64,000 bases of DNA, from the NCBI GenBank assembly GCA_023429135.1, contig JAEYWD010000027.1:109926-173925 (forward strand). The letters are read 5' to 3'. The stretch is from Bacteroidota bacterium (GTDB lineage Bacteria; Bacteroidota; Bacteroidia; Bacteroidales; JAAUTT01). A model generated the notes under the pieces. The model was not told where the DNA came from and ran no database searches. It was given only the letters and a program-made list of their open reading frames with translations. A program made the position numbers and the translations under genes. Positions 33,560 to 42,912 of this stretch are shown here, piece after piece. Numbering within the stretch: the first letter of the stretch is position 1; each line of letters starts with the position of its first letter.

Positions 33560-35566
33560 ATGAAAAAGTTTGGAATTTCAGTATTACTTACAGCAGCTTT
33601 ATTTGGCTTTGGTTTAAATTCATGCGACAAAGATTCATTCAGCGAAGAAGATGCTATGAATCTTCAAAACAAGTTAAACAAACAACAATCTTTGTTTAAT
33701 GACTCTATGAATACTGCCGATTACAGAGTTTCTTATACCGTTAACGTTGTGGATGCATCTACGTCTACCCTAAAATCAGGCAGTGTTGTTAATGCAGTGA
33801 GCGGCACTGTTGTCAAGCTCGTTCAGGATACAGTAATAAAAACGGCAACTGTTGATGCCTCAGGTATAGTAACTTTTTCGAATCTAAAACCAGGTAATGC
33901 CAATGTAAATATTACATTAGCTAATTATTCAGAAGTTAACTACACTGTAAATTTATCTCAAAATTCGATTAATGGAGGCCGTCAATTTGCTAACATTATA
34001 CCTTTAATTCCAGTTTCTGGCACATCAACTGGAACCATTTCAGGAAAAGTAACTTTTGAATCAGATCTAACAAACAGAACACCTGAAGCTGTTCCGACCG
34101 GCACAAAAGTTATTGCTATGGTAAGGGCTAGCTCTGATGCTCTACCTGTTACAGGAAATAACGGTATCGTTTCCATAAGCTATGACAAATTAGCTCTTAC
34201 AGCTACAACTGATGCCAGCGGCAACTTCAGTATGGTTGTTCCTGCAACTCTCAGAGGATTAGATTATGATATCATTATCCCTGATTTCACAGTTGATCAG
34301 AAATTACTTCAAGGTACATATAACAGTAAAGATACCTTTGGTGTATTAACTATCCCTGCAAGTTTTGGAAATTCTTTCCAAAGTGCTTCATCTGTTAACG
34401 CAGGAACTCCTATAGTTATCAAAATTGATGCTCCTGGTTACACTGTTACTAATGCTGTTGCAACTGCTGTGATAGATAATTCAAATGGAATTGATCATAT
34501 TAATTTGACCAGCAATGGTGGCTTATACGATGAGCACAATGATTATACATTGGTTTTGGACAATTCAACAATCGTAGATAGCAAAACTGCCAATGCAACT
34601 GCAACTTTCGATGTTAATGCTTACGGAAGAGTAACTAATATTGAAATATCAGGTGCTGGAGCAAATTATCTAGCTGCTGCTGAAAACTTTGCTCTTACCA
34701 TTCCTTATTGCAAAACAGAAGCTGTGGTTACATTTAACACAGATGCTTCTGGTGTAATTACAAATTTGAATAGTATTACCACTGCTGGCAAATTTTATGT
34801 AAAAGATCCTGCCGACGTTAATTTTGCTTACAACGGAACTACCGGTTCGGGAGCTGTACTAACCCCAATTTTCACCTATGGCGGCGGTGGTTACTACATC
34901 TCGGGCGTAACTGTAAACAACGGAGGAACCGGATATCCTGCTTCGGCAACTAACGTTTCTTTTAATATTAAAGCTAGCGGTTCTTTAAATCAGTCTGCTA
35001 CAGGAACGGTACATATGACATCTAGCTCTCTTTCAGCAATTAATGTAACTAATGAAGGTGCTAATTACATTGGTAATGTAGACATTGTTATCGGTGCTCC
35101 TAACATTCCTGGCGGTATTCAGGCAACTGCAAGTGCCGTAATCAAGAATGGTAAAATAGCTGCAATTAATCTTACCAATGCTGGCTATGGCTACACTTCT
35201 ATACCTGCGGTTACTATTAAAAACAAAGCAGAAGCAATACAGGCTAAATATACTGGCGCTGCCTCTGCCTCTGGTAATGTATCTTCAACCTTTACAAAAG
35301 TTAACGAAGGTAATGGATATTTAACTGTTCCCAATGTTACAATAGAATCTGCTATTGCTGGTGCTGGTTCAGGTGCTTCTGCATACGCTACAGTTACAGG
35401 TGGAAAAGTAACAGCTCTTACTTTGGTAAATGCAGGTAATGGTTTTAGAGGTAACACTCCAGCTTCAGCAAAAAGCTATAGTCCATCCTCTATCAACGTT
35501 AAAGGAAGCGGTACTACAATAATCAATATTGATCTTGGTACAGGAAAACGTACTGTTGAAAACTAA
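33560..35566 (+). CDS. Surface lipoprotein with Gly/Asn-rich GxGY repeats
   Basis: 668 residues. The signal peptide ends in a lipobox (LNSCDKD, Cys at about 22), and the following acidic residues fit Bacteroidota surface export. Two carboxypeptidase-regulatory-like beta domains lie at about 55-150 and 155-270. From about 290 to 650 there are at least six imperfect repeats in which a VTxIxLTNAGxGY segment precedes an S/T-x-PxVTI segment. Repeats of the GSGYTSxPTVTI kind occur in adhesins and large secreted proteins, so a binding or matrix role is plausible but unproven. It is the second gene of the OMP-lipoprotein group, and a strong terminator follows. Confidence 0.85.
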   Translation: MKKFGISVLLTAALFGFGLNSCDKDSFSEEDAMNLQNKLNKQQSLFNDSMNTADYRVSYTVNVVDASTSTLKSGSVVNAVSGTVVKLVQDTVIKTATVDASGIVTFSNLKPGNANVNITLANYSEVNYTVNLSQNSINGGRQFANIIPLIPVSGTSTGTISGKVTFESDLTNRTPEAVPTGTKVIAMVRASSDALPVTGNNGIVSISYDKLALTATTDASGNFSMVVPATLRGLDYDIIIPDFTVDQKLLQGTYNSKDTFGVLTIPASFGNSFQSASSVNAGTPIVIKIDAPGYTVTNAVATAVIDNSNGIDHINLTSNGGLYDEHNDYTLVLDNSTIVDSKTANATATFDVNAYGRVTNIEISGAGANYLAAAENFALTIPYCKTEAVVTFNTDASGVITNLNSITTAGKFYVKDPADVNFAYNGTTGSGAVLTPIFTYGGGGYYISGVTVNNGGTGYPASATNVSFNIKASGSLNQSATGTVHMTSSSLSAINVTNEGANYIGNVDIVIGAPNIPGGIQATASAVIKNGKIAAINLTNAGYGYTSIPAVTIKNKAEAIQAKYTGAASASGNVSSTFTKVNEGNGYLTVPNVTIESAIAGAGSGASAYATVTGGKVTALTLVNAGNGFRGNTPASAKSYSPSSINVKGSGTTIINIDLGTGKRTVEN

Positions 35567-35575
35567 TACAAATAC

Positions 35576-35605
35576 AAAAGTGGGCTTAGTAATAAGCTCA
35601 CTTTT
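35576..35605 (+). terminator. Terminator after the repeat lipoprotein
   Basis: AAAAGTGGGCTTA (35576-35588) pairs with TAAGCTCACTTTT (35593-35605), a 13-bp stem with one G-U pair and a tetraloop, starting 10 nt after the stop codon. Read-through would be needed for the next gene to share the transcript. Confidence 0.82.
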
Positions 35606-35665
35606 GCTTCACACCAGGTTCCTGGTTAATCCAGGTATAATAAATAATCCTTAACGACATACAAA

Positions 35666-36937
35666 ATGAGAAATTTCTTAAAGATTACGGCAGGACTTAT
35701 AGTAGCAATACTACTATTTCAAAATTGCCAAAAATCCGATTTTTTAGTTATTACTGGTGTTGTACGAGATTCTATTACCAATTTGCCTATTGAAGGAGTA
35801 TACGTGTTTTCGCAAAATGGGGGTTATGCCCTTACCAACGAAGATGGAACTTATTCCCTTAATGGAATTCAGCCTAGTCGAGCAAGAATCATGGCGGCTA
35901 GCTTAAATGGATACAATCAGAATTACAAAACCATTACGATTTCGGATGGGAGAGTAAATAAAATAGACTTCCTTTTAAAACCTGTAGAAAAACCCGACAT
36001 TGAAACAAATGTAGTAAGTAATATTACTAAGAATTCGGCAACAGTGAAAGGTAGCCTATATTTTAAGGATGATGTTTGGGCATCGCAAGTAGGTTTTTGT
36101 TGGTCCAGCACTAATACCGATCCTACCATTTACAATAACGAAGGTAGTATTAATGTTGGAAACGCTAGTAGTAATATAAGTTTTACTGGTTCTTTAACAA
36201 ATTTACAAAGCGACAAAGCCTATTATGTAAGAGCTTATGCTTATGTAGAGGGATCTTACATATATGGCAATACGGTTTCTTTCACAACCTCCGAAATTCC
36301 TATTTATGGTTTAATTACCTCTCATAATTTCGCTAACGGCGTTTACGACGATAATAGTGGAAATAATTTTTACACTTTTTATTACTGGTATCCACCTACA
36401 TTTGTTACCGACAGAAATGGTATTCCGAACAATGCTGCTGAATTTTCAGGAACCAATTACAGTGGTATATACTATAATAATTACAGCATACCTTTTGAGT
36501 TTGGCGATTTTGCAATTTCATTATGGTTTAACAAACCTGGTTCGTGGGAGAATGAGTCTCAAAAATTATATACTATAGGATACGCATGGGCTGGTAATAC
36601 TAGGGTTTACATTTCACAAGGCGCCTCTCCAAATAATTTTTCTTTTGGTATAAATCCTGGCGGTACGGAATATAAGATTACATTAACAAGCTATCCTTCA
36701 GCTAATACATGGCATCATTTAGTTGCTCAACGCAAAGGTTCGAAGCTTCAGTTGTACTTAGATGGTAGTCTTGCTGGCGAAACTTCATGCAGCACTCAAA
36801 TAATTAACAACTATGGTGGATGGATGTTTATTGGCTTTACCTGGTTGCAAGAACATTTTAGAGGCAAGATGGATGATGTTAAGCTTTACGATAAAGCTCT
36901 TACAACCTCCGAAATTCAGTATCTGAAAACCCATTAG
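35666..36937 (+). CDS. Surface lipoprotein with FN3-like and LamG-like domains
   Basis: 423 residues. The lipobox Cys lies in LLFQNCQKS (about 20). The domains in order are a carboxypeptidase-regulatory-like domain (about 28-110; TGVVRDSITNLPIEGVYV), a fibronectin-III-like domain of the Bacteroidota surface type (about 112-208; GFCWSSTNTDPT ... KAYYVRAYAYV), and a concanavalin/LamG-like domain (about 215-423; ISLWFNKPGSW, WHHLVAQRKGSKLQLYLDG, MDDVKLYDKALTTSEI). This architecture suggests glycan or protein binding on the cell surface. The gene comes last in the group that starts with the OMP gene and ends in a 14-bp terminator. Confidence 0.87.
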   Translation: MRNFLKITAGLIVAILLFQNCQKSDFLVITGVVRDSITNLPIEGVYVFSQNGGYALTNEDGTYSLNGIQPSRARIMAASLNGYNQNYKTITISDGRVNKIDFLLKPVEKPDIETNVVSNITKNSATVKGSLYFKDDVWASQVGFCWSSTNTDPTIYNNEGSINVGNASSNISFTGSLTNLQSDKAYYVRAYAYVEGSYIYGNTVSFTTSEIPIYGLITSHNFANGVYDDNSGNNFYTFYYWYPPTFVTDRNGIPNNAAEFSGTNYSGIYYNNYSIPFEFGDFAISLWFNKPGSWENESQKLYTIGYAWAGNTRVYISQGASPNNFSFGINPGGTEYKITLTSYPSANTWHHLVAQRKGSKLQLYLDGSLAGETSCSTQIINNYGGWMFIGFTWLQEHFRGKMDDVKLYDKALTTSEIQYLKTH

Positions 36938-36987
36938 AGATAACCTTGGTTATCCTTCCTATCCTTGCCTTATCAATTAAATATCAT

Positions 36988-37027
36988 AAAAAGAGGGTGT
37001 CTCAAAAGCCAGTGACACCCTCTTTTT
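36988..37027. terminator. Strong bidirectional terminator
   Basis: AAAAAGAGGGTGTC (36988-37001) and GACACCCTCTTTTT (37014-37027) form a perfect 14-bp stem with a 12-nt loop. It lies between the LamG-like lipoprotein gene (+) and the LytTR gene (-). Confidence 0.92.
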
Positions 37028-37215
37028 GTTTGTATTCCAAATTCTCCGGAGGTAAAAAATTAGACTTCTAAATGCCGAATTTGCCTTTCAGGTCGCCTCT
37101 GCTGAACCTTTAGCGGGGTAAACCCAGATGTCATTACAAATTACTAACACTCTAAACAATAGTGGAATTCCTTCTTATTGCTTAATCCGAGGTAAGTTTC
37201 CTTTGACAATTATTT

Positions 37216-37953
37216 TTACATCAACTTCTTCCCCTCCAAAACATCAAAAAACGACTTCTTATAGGTATCGCTGATAGGTATTATCTTTTGATTGATATAA
37301 ATACGGTTGCGTTCTATTTTCTGAATTTTATCCATAGCCACAATATACGATTTGTGGACCCGCTGAAACAGCCCTTGTGGTAAAACCTCCTCTATTTTCT
37401 TGAAATTCTGCAAAGTCATTATCCTGCCGGCATGAGTCTGAATAAGCAGATAATCTCCCATTCCTTCCACAAATAAAATATCGGAAAATTTAACTTTTTC
37501 AAGGTGAAACTCTGTTTTCACAAACATGTAGTCGTCGTTAACATGATTTGATGGCTGTTTGGGAGTTGAGTCAACAACAAGATGTTCCGCACGAGGGATC
37601 ATACGGTCGTAGGCTTTATCAACAGCTCTGAGAAAACGTTCGAACGAAATTGGTTTTAGCAGATAATCGATAGCATCCAGCTCATAACCTTGAACAGCAA
37701 ACTTATCGTATGCTGTGGTAAATATTACCATCGGCTTTTGCTTGATCACATTCAGCAACTGAATTCCTGTAAGATCGTCCATTTGAATATCCAGAAGCAA
37801 TAAATCAATTTTGTGATGCTTCAGATATTCGAGCGATTCCATTGCATTATCGAATGTACTTACAAGGTTAAGAAATGGTATTTTTTGAGCATAATCCCTT
37901 ATTATATCAAGGGCAAGAGGCTCATCGTCAATAGCAATACAATCTATTCTCAC
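37216..37953 (-). CDS. LytTR-family response regulator
   Basis: 245 residues. The receiver (1-120) has D9/D10 and phosphoacceptor D55 in LLLLDIQMDDLTG. The LytTR domain (about 140-240) contains DYMFVKTEFHLEKVKFSDILFVEGMGDYLLI and FQRVHKSYIVAMDKI. It lies on the same strand as, and downstream of, the large propeller-type kinase, but a GxxExxY gene with its flanking inverted repeats (38010-38462) is lodged between them. It is very probably the kinase's partner, as this kinase type with a LytTR regulator is a standard Bacteroidota pair. Confidence 0.92.
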   Translation of the reverse strand: MRIDCIAIDDEPLALDIIRDYAQKIPFLNLVSTFDNAMESLEYLKHHKIDLLLLDIQMDDLTGIQLLNVIKQKPMVIFTTAYDKFAVQGYELDAIDYLLKPISFERFLRAVDKAYDRMIPRAEHLVVDSTPKQPSNHVNDDYMFVKTEFHLEKVKFSDILFVEGMGDYLLIQTHAGRIMTLQNFKKIEEVLPQGLFQRVHKSYIVAMDKIQKIERNRIYINQKIIPISDTYKKSFFDVLEGKKLM

Positions 37954-38009
37954 GGGTTTTATTTTTCCTGAATAATTTTACTTTGACACATTATATTTTA
38001 AAAAATATA

Positions 38010-38462
38010 GCCACGAATGCACGAATAATTTATTCAAAAAGAATAAATTATTCGATTCGTGCTTATTTAATAATTCGTTTATAATTCAGTTTAAGTTCAC
38101 CAAAATTAACAATAAGAGCCAGTTTATTTTGTGAAACAGTAAGATAATTGATAGCCAGAGCTGTAAATGCATCGTCCATCCCCGAAACAGCCTTTATTTC
38201 CAGAATAATTTTGTTAAAAACTATAAAATCTGCGTAGAATTTATGAGGAAGAAATATCTCCTTGTATTTTACCGAATATTCTTTCTCTCTTTCAAAAAAA
38301 ATGTCTGCTTTACTAAATTCATATTCCAATGCATCTTTGTAGACAATCTCAAGAAACCCTAGTCCTAAATTATTATGTACATCCATACATATTCCAATTA
38401 TCCAGTAGCTTTCTTCTTTATACAAAATTTCACTCATTTTTTTTTATTAGTGAATTAGTGGC
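38010..38462 (-). mobile_element. GxxExxY mini-cassette bounded by 19-bp terminal inverted repeats
   Basis: The left end GCCACGAATGCACGAATAA (38010-38028) and the complement of 38444-38462 agree at 16 of 19 positions. Between them lies a single intact GxxExxY gene. Just inside the left end is a long hairpin: 14 bp (38022-38035 with 38041-38054), plus 7 bp (38012-38018 with 38055-38061) after a 3-nt bulge. A 9-bp direct repeat ATTATATTT lies near both ends (37990-37998 and 38465-38473) but is AT-rich and not flush, so it is weak as a target duplication. The unit separates a kinase gene from its regulator. Confidence 0.55.
38063..38437 (-). CDS. GxxExxY protein (PD-(D/E)xK nuclease-like)
   Basis: 124 residues, the usual length of the family (PF13366). 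The name-giving motif is GFLEIVY (about residues 26-32). The core ADFIVFNKIILEIKAV holds the D and E-x-K of the PD-(D/E)xK nuclease fold, and the end reads LIVNFGELKLNYKRII as in the family. The biochemical role is not established. The gene sits inside a unit with terminal inverted repeats between a histidine kinase and its regulator. These proteins are often scattered in genomes beside CACGAAT-type repeats. It may be translated from the kinase message, with the 14-bp hairpin after its stop acting as a processing or stop signal. Confidence 0.87.
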   Translation of the reverse strand: MSEILYKEESYWIIGICMDVHNNLGLGFLEIVYKDALEYEFSKADIFFEREKEYSVKYKEIFLPHKFYADFIVFNKIILEIKAVSGMDDAFTALAINYLTVSQNKLALIVNFGELKLNYKRIIK

Positions 38463-38477
38463 AAATTATATTTCCTA

Positions 38478-41400
38478 CTAATCTGTCAAAGTAGAAATAA
38501 TCAAATTCACTTCAAATTTAACATCCAAATCGTGAATTTCCAATTTATATTTATCGTGGTAAATCAGTTCCAGCCGACGTTTAACGTTTGCCAAACCAAT
38601 GCCGCCTAAACTGTCTTTTGCTGCTGAAGTATTTTTATAATTTTTAACATCGAACCTTAATTTATTGCTGGCGCAATTTAAAGCTATCTGAATTCCGGGT
38701 GAAGGAACCGATTTGTTTCCATGTTTAAAGGCATTTTCCACAAAAGCAATCAACAGCATAGGTGCAATTTGTTTTCCTGCCGGATCGCCAATCACATCAA
38801 AAGAAACAAAGTCCTTGTTCTTCAACCGTAGCATATGCAAATCGATAAAACTGCGGAGGTATTGCACTTCCTTATCGAGAAACACCATATCTGCTGATGT
38901 ATCGTAAAGCATATAGCGCATAATATCCGAGAGTTTCATGAGTGCCTCAGGAGCTGATGATGACTTCTGATAAACAAGAGAATAAATATTATTCAGCGTA
39001 TTAAACAGAAAATGAGGATTGATTTGCGAACGTAAAAGCGCCTGTTCACTGGTCTGGTTCTGGATATCGAGTTCGTAACGCAAACGTTTGGCTTGTGTGG
39101 CGATTTCCTCTTTTTGCTTCAATATCTGAATATTCCGCAACATCAGTTCTTCATTTTTTTCATTGAGCTCGTGTGTGCGAAGTTTAACCTTTTCCTCCAG
39201 AATAGTTTTTGTGCGCTTCAGATTCTTTTCGCGCTTCATAACATAAGATGTTGTAGCTATTATTAAAGAAGCTATTCCAAAAGATATAAACCACCAGGTA
39301 AGGTAAAACGGAGGTTTGATAACAATTCGGATTTTTGCAGGTTCGGGATTCCATATGCCATCGGAATTTGCTGCCGTAACTTTGAAAAAATATTCCCCAG
39401 GAGGAAGATTAGTATAAGTGGCGAAACGACGGTTTCCAGCGACATTCCAATCTTTTTCAAAGCCTTCCATTTTATACATAAAAGTGCACCGTTCCTGCAT
39501 ATCGAACCGCAGAGCCGAAAACTCGAAAGTAATCACCTTGTGTTTATAATCAATTTCAAGTTCATCGGTGTACGATATATTGCAAGGCAGATACAGATGG
39601 TTGTCATAAGAAATAAGTTTACGCGGCGCACCTGCCTTCAAAAGATTAGATTTAGCCGAAGGTATCACTTCCACCTTTTTATTATAAATCTGTAGTCCTG
39701 TAATTGAAACGGCAGGAACAACAGGATCGGAAGTTATTTCGGAAGGATTAAACCGCGTGATACCATTAATGCCACCAAAATACATGTACCCATTCCGGGC
39801 TTTCAGGTAGGAATTGGCATTGAACTCACTGCCCTGTAATCCATCGTTATCGTAATAATTAATAAATTTTTCGGAATTAGGATCAAAACACGAAAGACCA
39901 TTATTGGTGCTTAACCAAAGCCTACCGGCATTATCTTCCAGAATTCCGTAGACAACATTATTGATTAATCCATTCTTTTCAGTCCAATAAAGAAATTCAT
40001 CCTTCGAAGGATCGTAAAGAGAAAGGCCGCCACCGTGTGTACCAACCCAGATCCGGTTTTTGCTATCCTCGAAAATACAGGATGCCTTATCGGCAACTAT
40101 ACCCCTGCCTTTATTTTTTTTGGAAAAGTAATGAGTCATTTTGCCAGTTTTGGAATCGAGCCTGGCAATCAAACCGTCAAAAGAAATCCAGTAATTATCA
40201 TTTCTATCATGAGTAACAATCCTTACAGCATCATTTACCGGATTGTTATTAACACCTGCCTCTTTATTAAAATTTCTGAATTCTCCTGTTTTAGGATTTA
40301 ATATATCGAAACCAAAAAAAGAATACGAAATGAGAATATTTCCGTGATGATCCTGAGAAAGTGCCGCAATAGAATTGTTGGAAATTGGGTGAGGTGATCC
40401 TTGTCCTGCATAATAGTGCGTCATTTTGTTTGTATTCAGATCAAAAGAAACCAAACCGGCGCCGAGTGTTCCAATCCAGAGCGTATTTTCCTTATCGCAG
40501 ACTAACGAAATGGCAACCAGATTTTTCCAGTTGAGGAATTTACGGAGTTTATCCCCATGATGAGTATAGGTATTTGTGGCAGGATCGTAACAATCGAGTC
40601 CATCCTGATGCATTGTTATCCATATACGTCCTTGTAAATCTTCGGCCATGGCCCAGGCGGAGTTCCCAGCCAAAGAATTTTCAACGCCTATTTTGTGTTT
40701 TAGTGTGTAAAACTTTTTTTGAAACGGAGCCAGCCTGAATACTCCTGATCCAAAAGTCCCGAACCAGTAATTTCCTTCTTTATCGTGAAATGGGCGTAAA
40801 ATGAATTCTGTAGGAACACTGTAAGGATCAACGGGATTATTTTTCACCTGTACAAGTTTCATTTTTCCCTTATCGAGATAGCATAACCGATTGCCATCTC
40901 CCTGCTTGAATATATCTGTAACCCAAATGGTACCTGTTTTATCTGCAAAAATCTCCAGCACTCCGCCAGAAAATTCCGATTGACTATCAACCGTAACCCG
41001 ATTAAAAGTCTGTGTTTGAATATCAAACCTATTCATCCCCCGGGTGGTGCCAATCCAAATGTCTCCGTTTTTATCCTTATTAATGGCAGTAATTTCACTT
41101 CCTGAAATACTGTTTTTATTCTCTGAAGGCAAATAGCTGGTAAGTTTCAGATTTTTCCTATCGAAAAAAACCAGTCCATATGAAGTCCCTATTAAGTAAT
41201 TATCCTGAGTTATTTCTTTTACGGTGGGGAATGCAGCTTTAACCAAAAGTCCCGGTTTCCTTTTTTCTTTTGGCAATAACAGATGACCAAAGGCAAGTTG
41301 ACGAATCATCTTCATATCCGAACTATATTCAAATATGTTCTCGGAAGAAAAAACCAAGATATTATTTTTTGAATCGCCAAATAAGCCAATAATCTGGTTG

Positions 41401-42080
41401 CTCCGGTTCAATTTTCTATCCTCACTATAGGTATCGAATCTGATAGCTCGTTTTTTCGAGTCGTAAACCATAAGTCCCTGTGTAGAATAAAACCATAAAT
41501 TATGGTCTTTGTCTTCGTAAAACTTTGGAAAAAACCTGGGTTTATCAACCTTTTCGTCCATCTTAAAAATGGTTTCAACTTCCCAGTTTTGCTTACTAAT
41601 TTTGAATAATCCTTTATTGGTTGAAATCCATACAAAGCCCAATTTATCCTGAGCAATCATGGAAACCCTGTTAAACGGGGGCAACGATTTGGAATTTTCT
41701 CCTGTAGCTATTTTATGAAACTTTTCGTACCGTGGACTATAAACATTAATCATAAGATCGCCTGTAATCATCCAGATATCGCCATCGGCATCTTCCATAA
41801 AAATGGCTGCAATCCAGTTATCGGAAATACTGGCCGAATCTTCCGGATCGTAGCGAAAAACCTTAAAATTATAACCATCAAAACGATTCAGCCCATCCTG
41901 CGTGCCAAACCAGATAAAACTCTTGCTATCCTGAAAAATAGTGTTTACAACATTTTGAGACAGCCCGTCCTTACTGCTGATGGTTTTAAACCTTGGTTCA
42001 AGCTCCTGAGCGTGCAACCTTAACGGGAATAATAAAACATATAACCAGAAAAAACACCTCACCTTAATTGACCTCCTCAT
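38478..42080 (-). CDS. Reg_prop/Y_Y_Y two-component sensor kinase
   Basis: 1200 residues. The signal peptide (about 1-24) is followed by two seven-bladed propellers built from Reg_prop repeats (about 30-800; recurrent DxxGxIWIGTxxGLxxFD). A Y_Y_Y immunoglobulin-like domain (about 850-915), one membrane helix (about 927-950) and a coiled coil come next. The LytS-type His_kinase domain has QINPHFLFNTLNNIYSL (His about 1025), and the HATPase (about 1115-1195) shows AFVENAFKHG and GIGLANVKRRL. It resembles the hybrid kinases that sense oligosaccharides in polysaccharide utilisation loci, but lacks the fused receiver and AraC domains. Output is instead through the separate LytTR regulator. No utilisation locus is adjacent, so the signal is open. 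Confidence 0.93.
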   Translation of the reverse strand: MRRSIKVRCFFWLYVLLFPLRLHAQELEPRFKTISSKDGLSQNVVNTIFQDSKSFIWFGTQDGLNRFDGYNFKVFRYDPEDSASISDNWIAAIFMEDADGDIWMITGDLMINVYSPRYEKFHKIATGENSKSLPPFNRVSMIAQDKLGFVWISTNKGLFKISKQNWEVETIFKMDEKVDKPRFFPKFYEDKDHNLWFYSTQGLMVYDSKKRAIRFDTYSEDRKLNRSNQIIGLFGDSKNNILVFSSENIFEYSSDMKMIRQLAFGHLLLPKEKRKPGLLVKAAFPTVKEITQDNYLIGTSYGLVFFDRKNLKLTSYLPSENKNSISGSEITAINKDKNGDIWIGTTRGMNRFDIQTQTFNRVTVDSQSEFSGGVLEIFADKTGTIWVTDIFKQGDGNRLCYLDKGKMKLVQVKNNPVDPYSVPTEFILRPFHDKEGNYWFGTFGSGVFRLAPFQKKFYTLKHKIGVENSLAGNSAWAMAEDLQGRIWITMHQDGLDCYDPATNTYTHHGDKLRKFLNWKNLVAISLVCDKENTLWIGTLGAGLVSFDLNTNKMTHYYAGQGSPHPISNNSIAALSQDHHGNILISYSFFGFDILNPKTGEFRNFNKEAGVNNNPVNDAVRIVTHDRNDNYWISFDGLIARLDSKTGKMTHYFSKKNKGRGIVADKASCIFEDSKNRIWVGTHGGGLSLYDPSKDEFLYWTEKNGLINNVVYGILEDNAGRLWLSTNNGLSCFDPNSEKFINYYDNDGLQGSEFNANSYLKARNGYMYFGGINGITRFNPSEITSDPVVPAVSITGLQIYNKKVEVIPSAKSNLLKAGAPRKLISYDNHLYLPCNISYTDELEIDYKHKVITFEFSALRFDMQERCTFMYKMEGFEKDWNVAGNRRFATYTNLPPGEYFFKVTAANSDGIWNPEPAKIRIVIKPPFYLTWWFISFGIASLIIATTSYVMKREKNLKRTKTILEEKVKLRTHELNEKNEELMLRNIQILKQKEEIATQAKRLRYELDIQNQTSEQALLRSQINPHFLFNTLNNIYSLVYQKSSSAPEALMKLSDIMRYMLYDTSADMVFLDKEVQYLRSFIDLHMLRLKNKDFVSFDVIGDPAGKQIAPMLLIAFVENAFKHGNKSVPSPGIQIALNCASNKLRFDVKNYKNTSAAKDSLGGIGLANVKRRLELIYHDKYKLEIHDLDVKFEVNLIISTLTD

Positions 42081-42155
42081 AGTTTTCAGATTATGGGAAA
42101 ATATAACTGATTATTCAAATTTTACCTAAATAAATCGATGTAAGGCAATTTCCAA

Positions 42156-42196
42156 TCGCCAAGTTATTAAAATAATCCGATATAACATTTTGGCGA
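42156..42196. promoter_or_regulatory. Inverted repeat in the divergent region
   Basis: TCGCCAA (42156-42162) and TTGGCGA (42190-42196) are perfect complements 27 nt apart, with further pairing of GTTAT and ATAAC inside. It lies between the large kinase (-) and the secreted 162-residue protein (+), so it could be an operator or a leader hairpin. Confidence 0.4.
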
Positions 42197-42343
42197 CTGA
42201 AACCGGTACAATCTCCCCTTACACCCTTAAACAGCACTATACACCGTTTTTGAACCGTGGGTTATAGATTGCTTTTGATTTAGGGAAACACCCTCTATAA
42301 ATTTACTTCACAAATAAAAAATTAACACATAGGAGGAAAAACC

Positions 42344-42832
42344 ATGAAAACAATTTTAATAAGCTGCGCAATGATGTTTGCTGCATTTAGTATGGTTGCA
42401 AACACCCCTGGACCCAATCCCGATGATTATGTAAAAACCAAGTCGGATATTCTTTATTACACCAAACTCACCCTTGGCCCAACAAAGGCAAAACTCATTC
42501 TGGATAATGGCGATAAAATAACCCTTATGAATAACGAACTGATTGCCTATAAGAAGGATGGCAGGATCTTCGAAAAAGTACCTTTATACTATAAGAATAA
42601 AGCTACCAAACGCGAAGTTTTTATGGAAATCTTAAAATACACCAATGGAATGAAACTTTATCGTTATACAACTTTTGAACAGGATGTAAATTTACCACAC
42701 TCGGTTGGAGAAACCCGTGAAGTAAATAAATTCTATGTTTACAAAAACGGTAATTACCACCTGCAAATTGATGAAGCAAATTACAAAACAGTATTTGCAT
42801 TTTTCGGGATTAATCCCAAAATGGAAATTTAA
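42344..42832 (+). CDS. Secreted protein of unknown function (162 aa)
   Basis: Not recognised. The signal peptide (about 1-19) ends MVANTPGPN. The mature protein of about 140 residues is rich in Lys, Tyr and Thr with alternating beta-strand character (LGPTKAKLILDNGDKITL; LPHSVGETREVNKFYVYKNGNYHL) and has no cysteine. It probably resides in the periplasm or is secreted. The gene is divergent from the large propeller-type kinase and precedes the LytTR-only gene by 80 nt, so it may be a target of one of these regulators. Confidence 0.75.
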   Translation: MKTILISCAMMFAAFSMVANTPGPNPDDYVKTKSDILYYTKLTLGPTKAKLILDNGDKITLMNNELIAYKKDGRIFEKVPLYYKNKATKREVFMEILKYTNGMKLYRYTTFEQDVNLPHSVGETREVNKFYVYKNGNYHLQIDEANYKTVFAFFGINPKMEI

Positions 42833-42912
42833 TAATGCTTGCAAGGCAAAGCCACTGCCGACTCACTATTGTGGCAAAGTTAAAAGTTAGGCATAAAATT
42901 AGTTCTTAGCTT

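Noticed and set aside
37990..38473. ATTATATTT direct repeats as a target-site duplication of the GxxExxY unit
   Set aside because: They are AT-only, not flush with the inverted repeats (11 nt away on the left, 2 nt on the right) and likely to occur by chance in this AT-rich gap.
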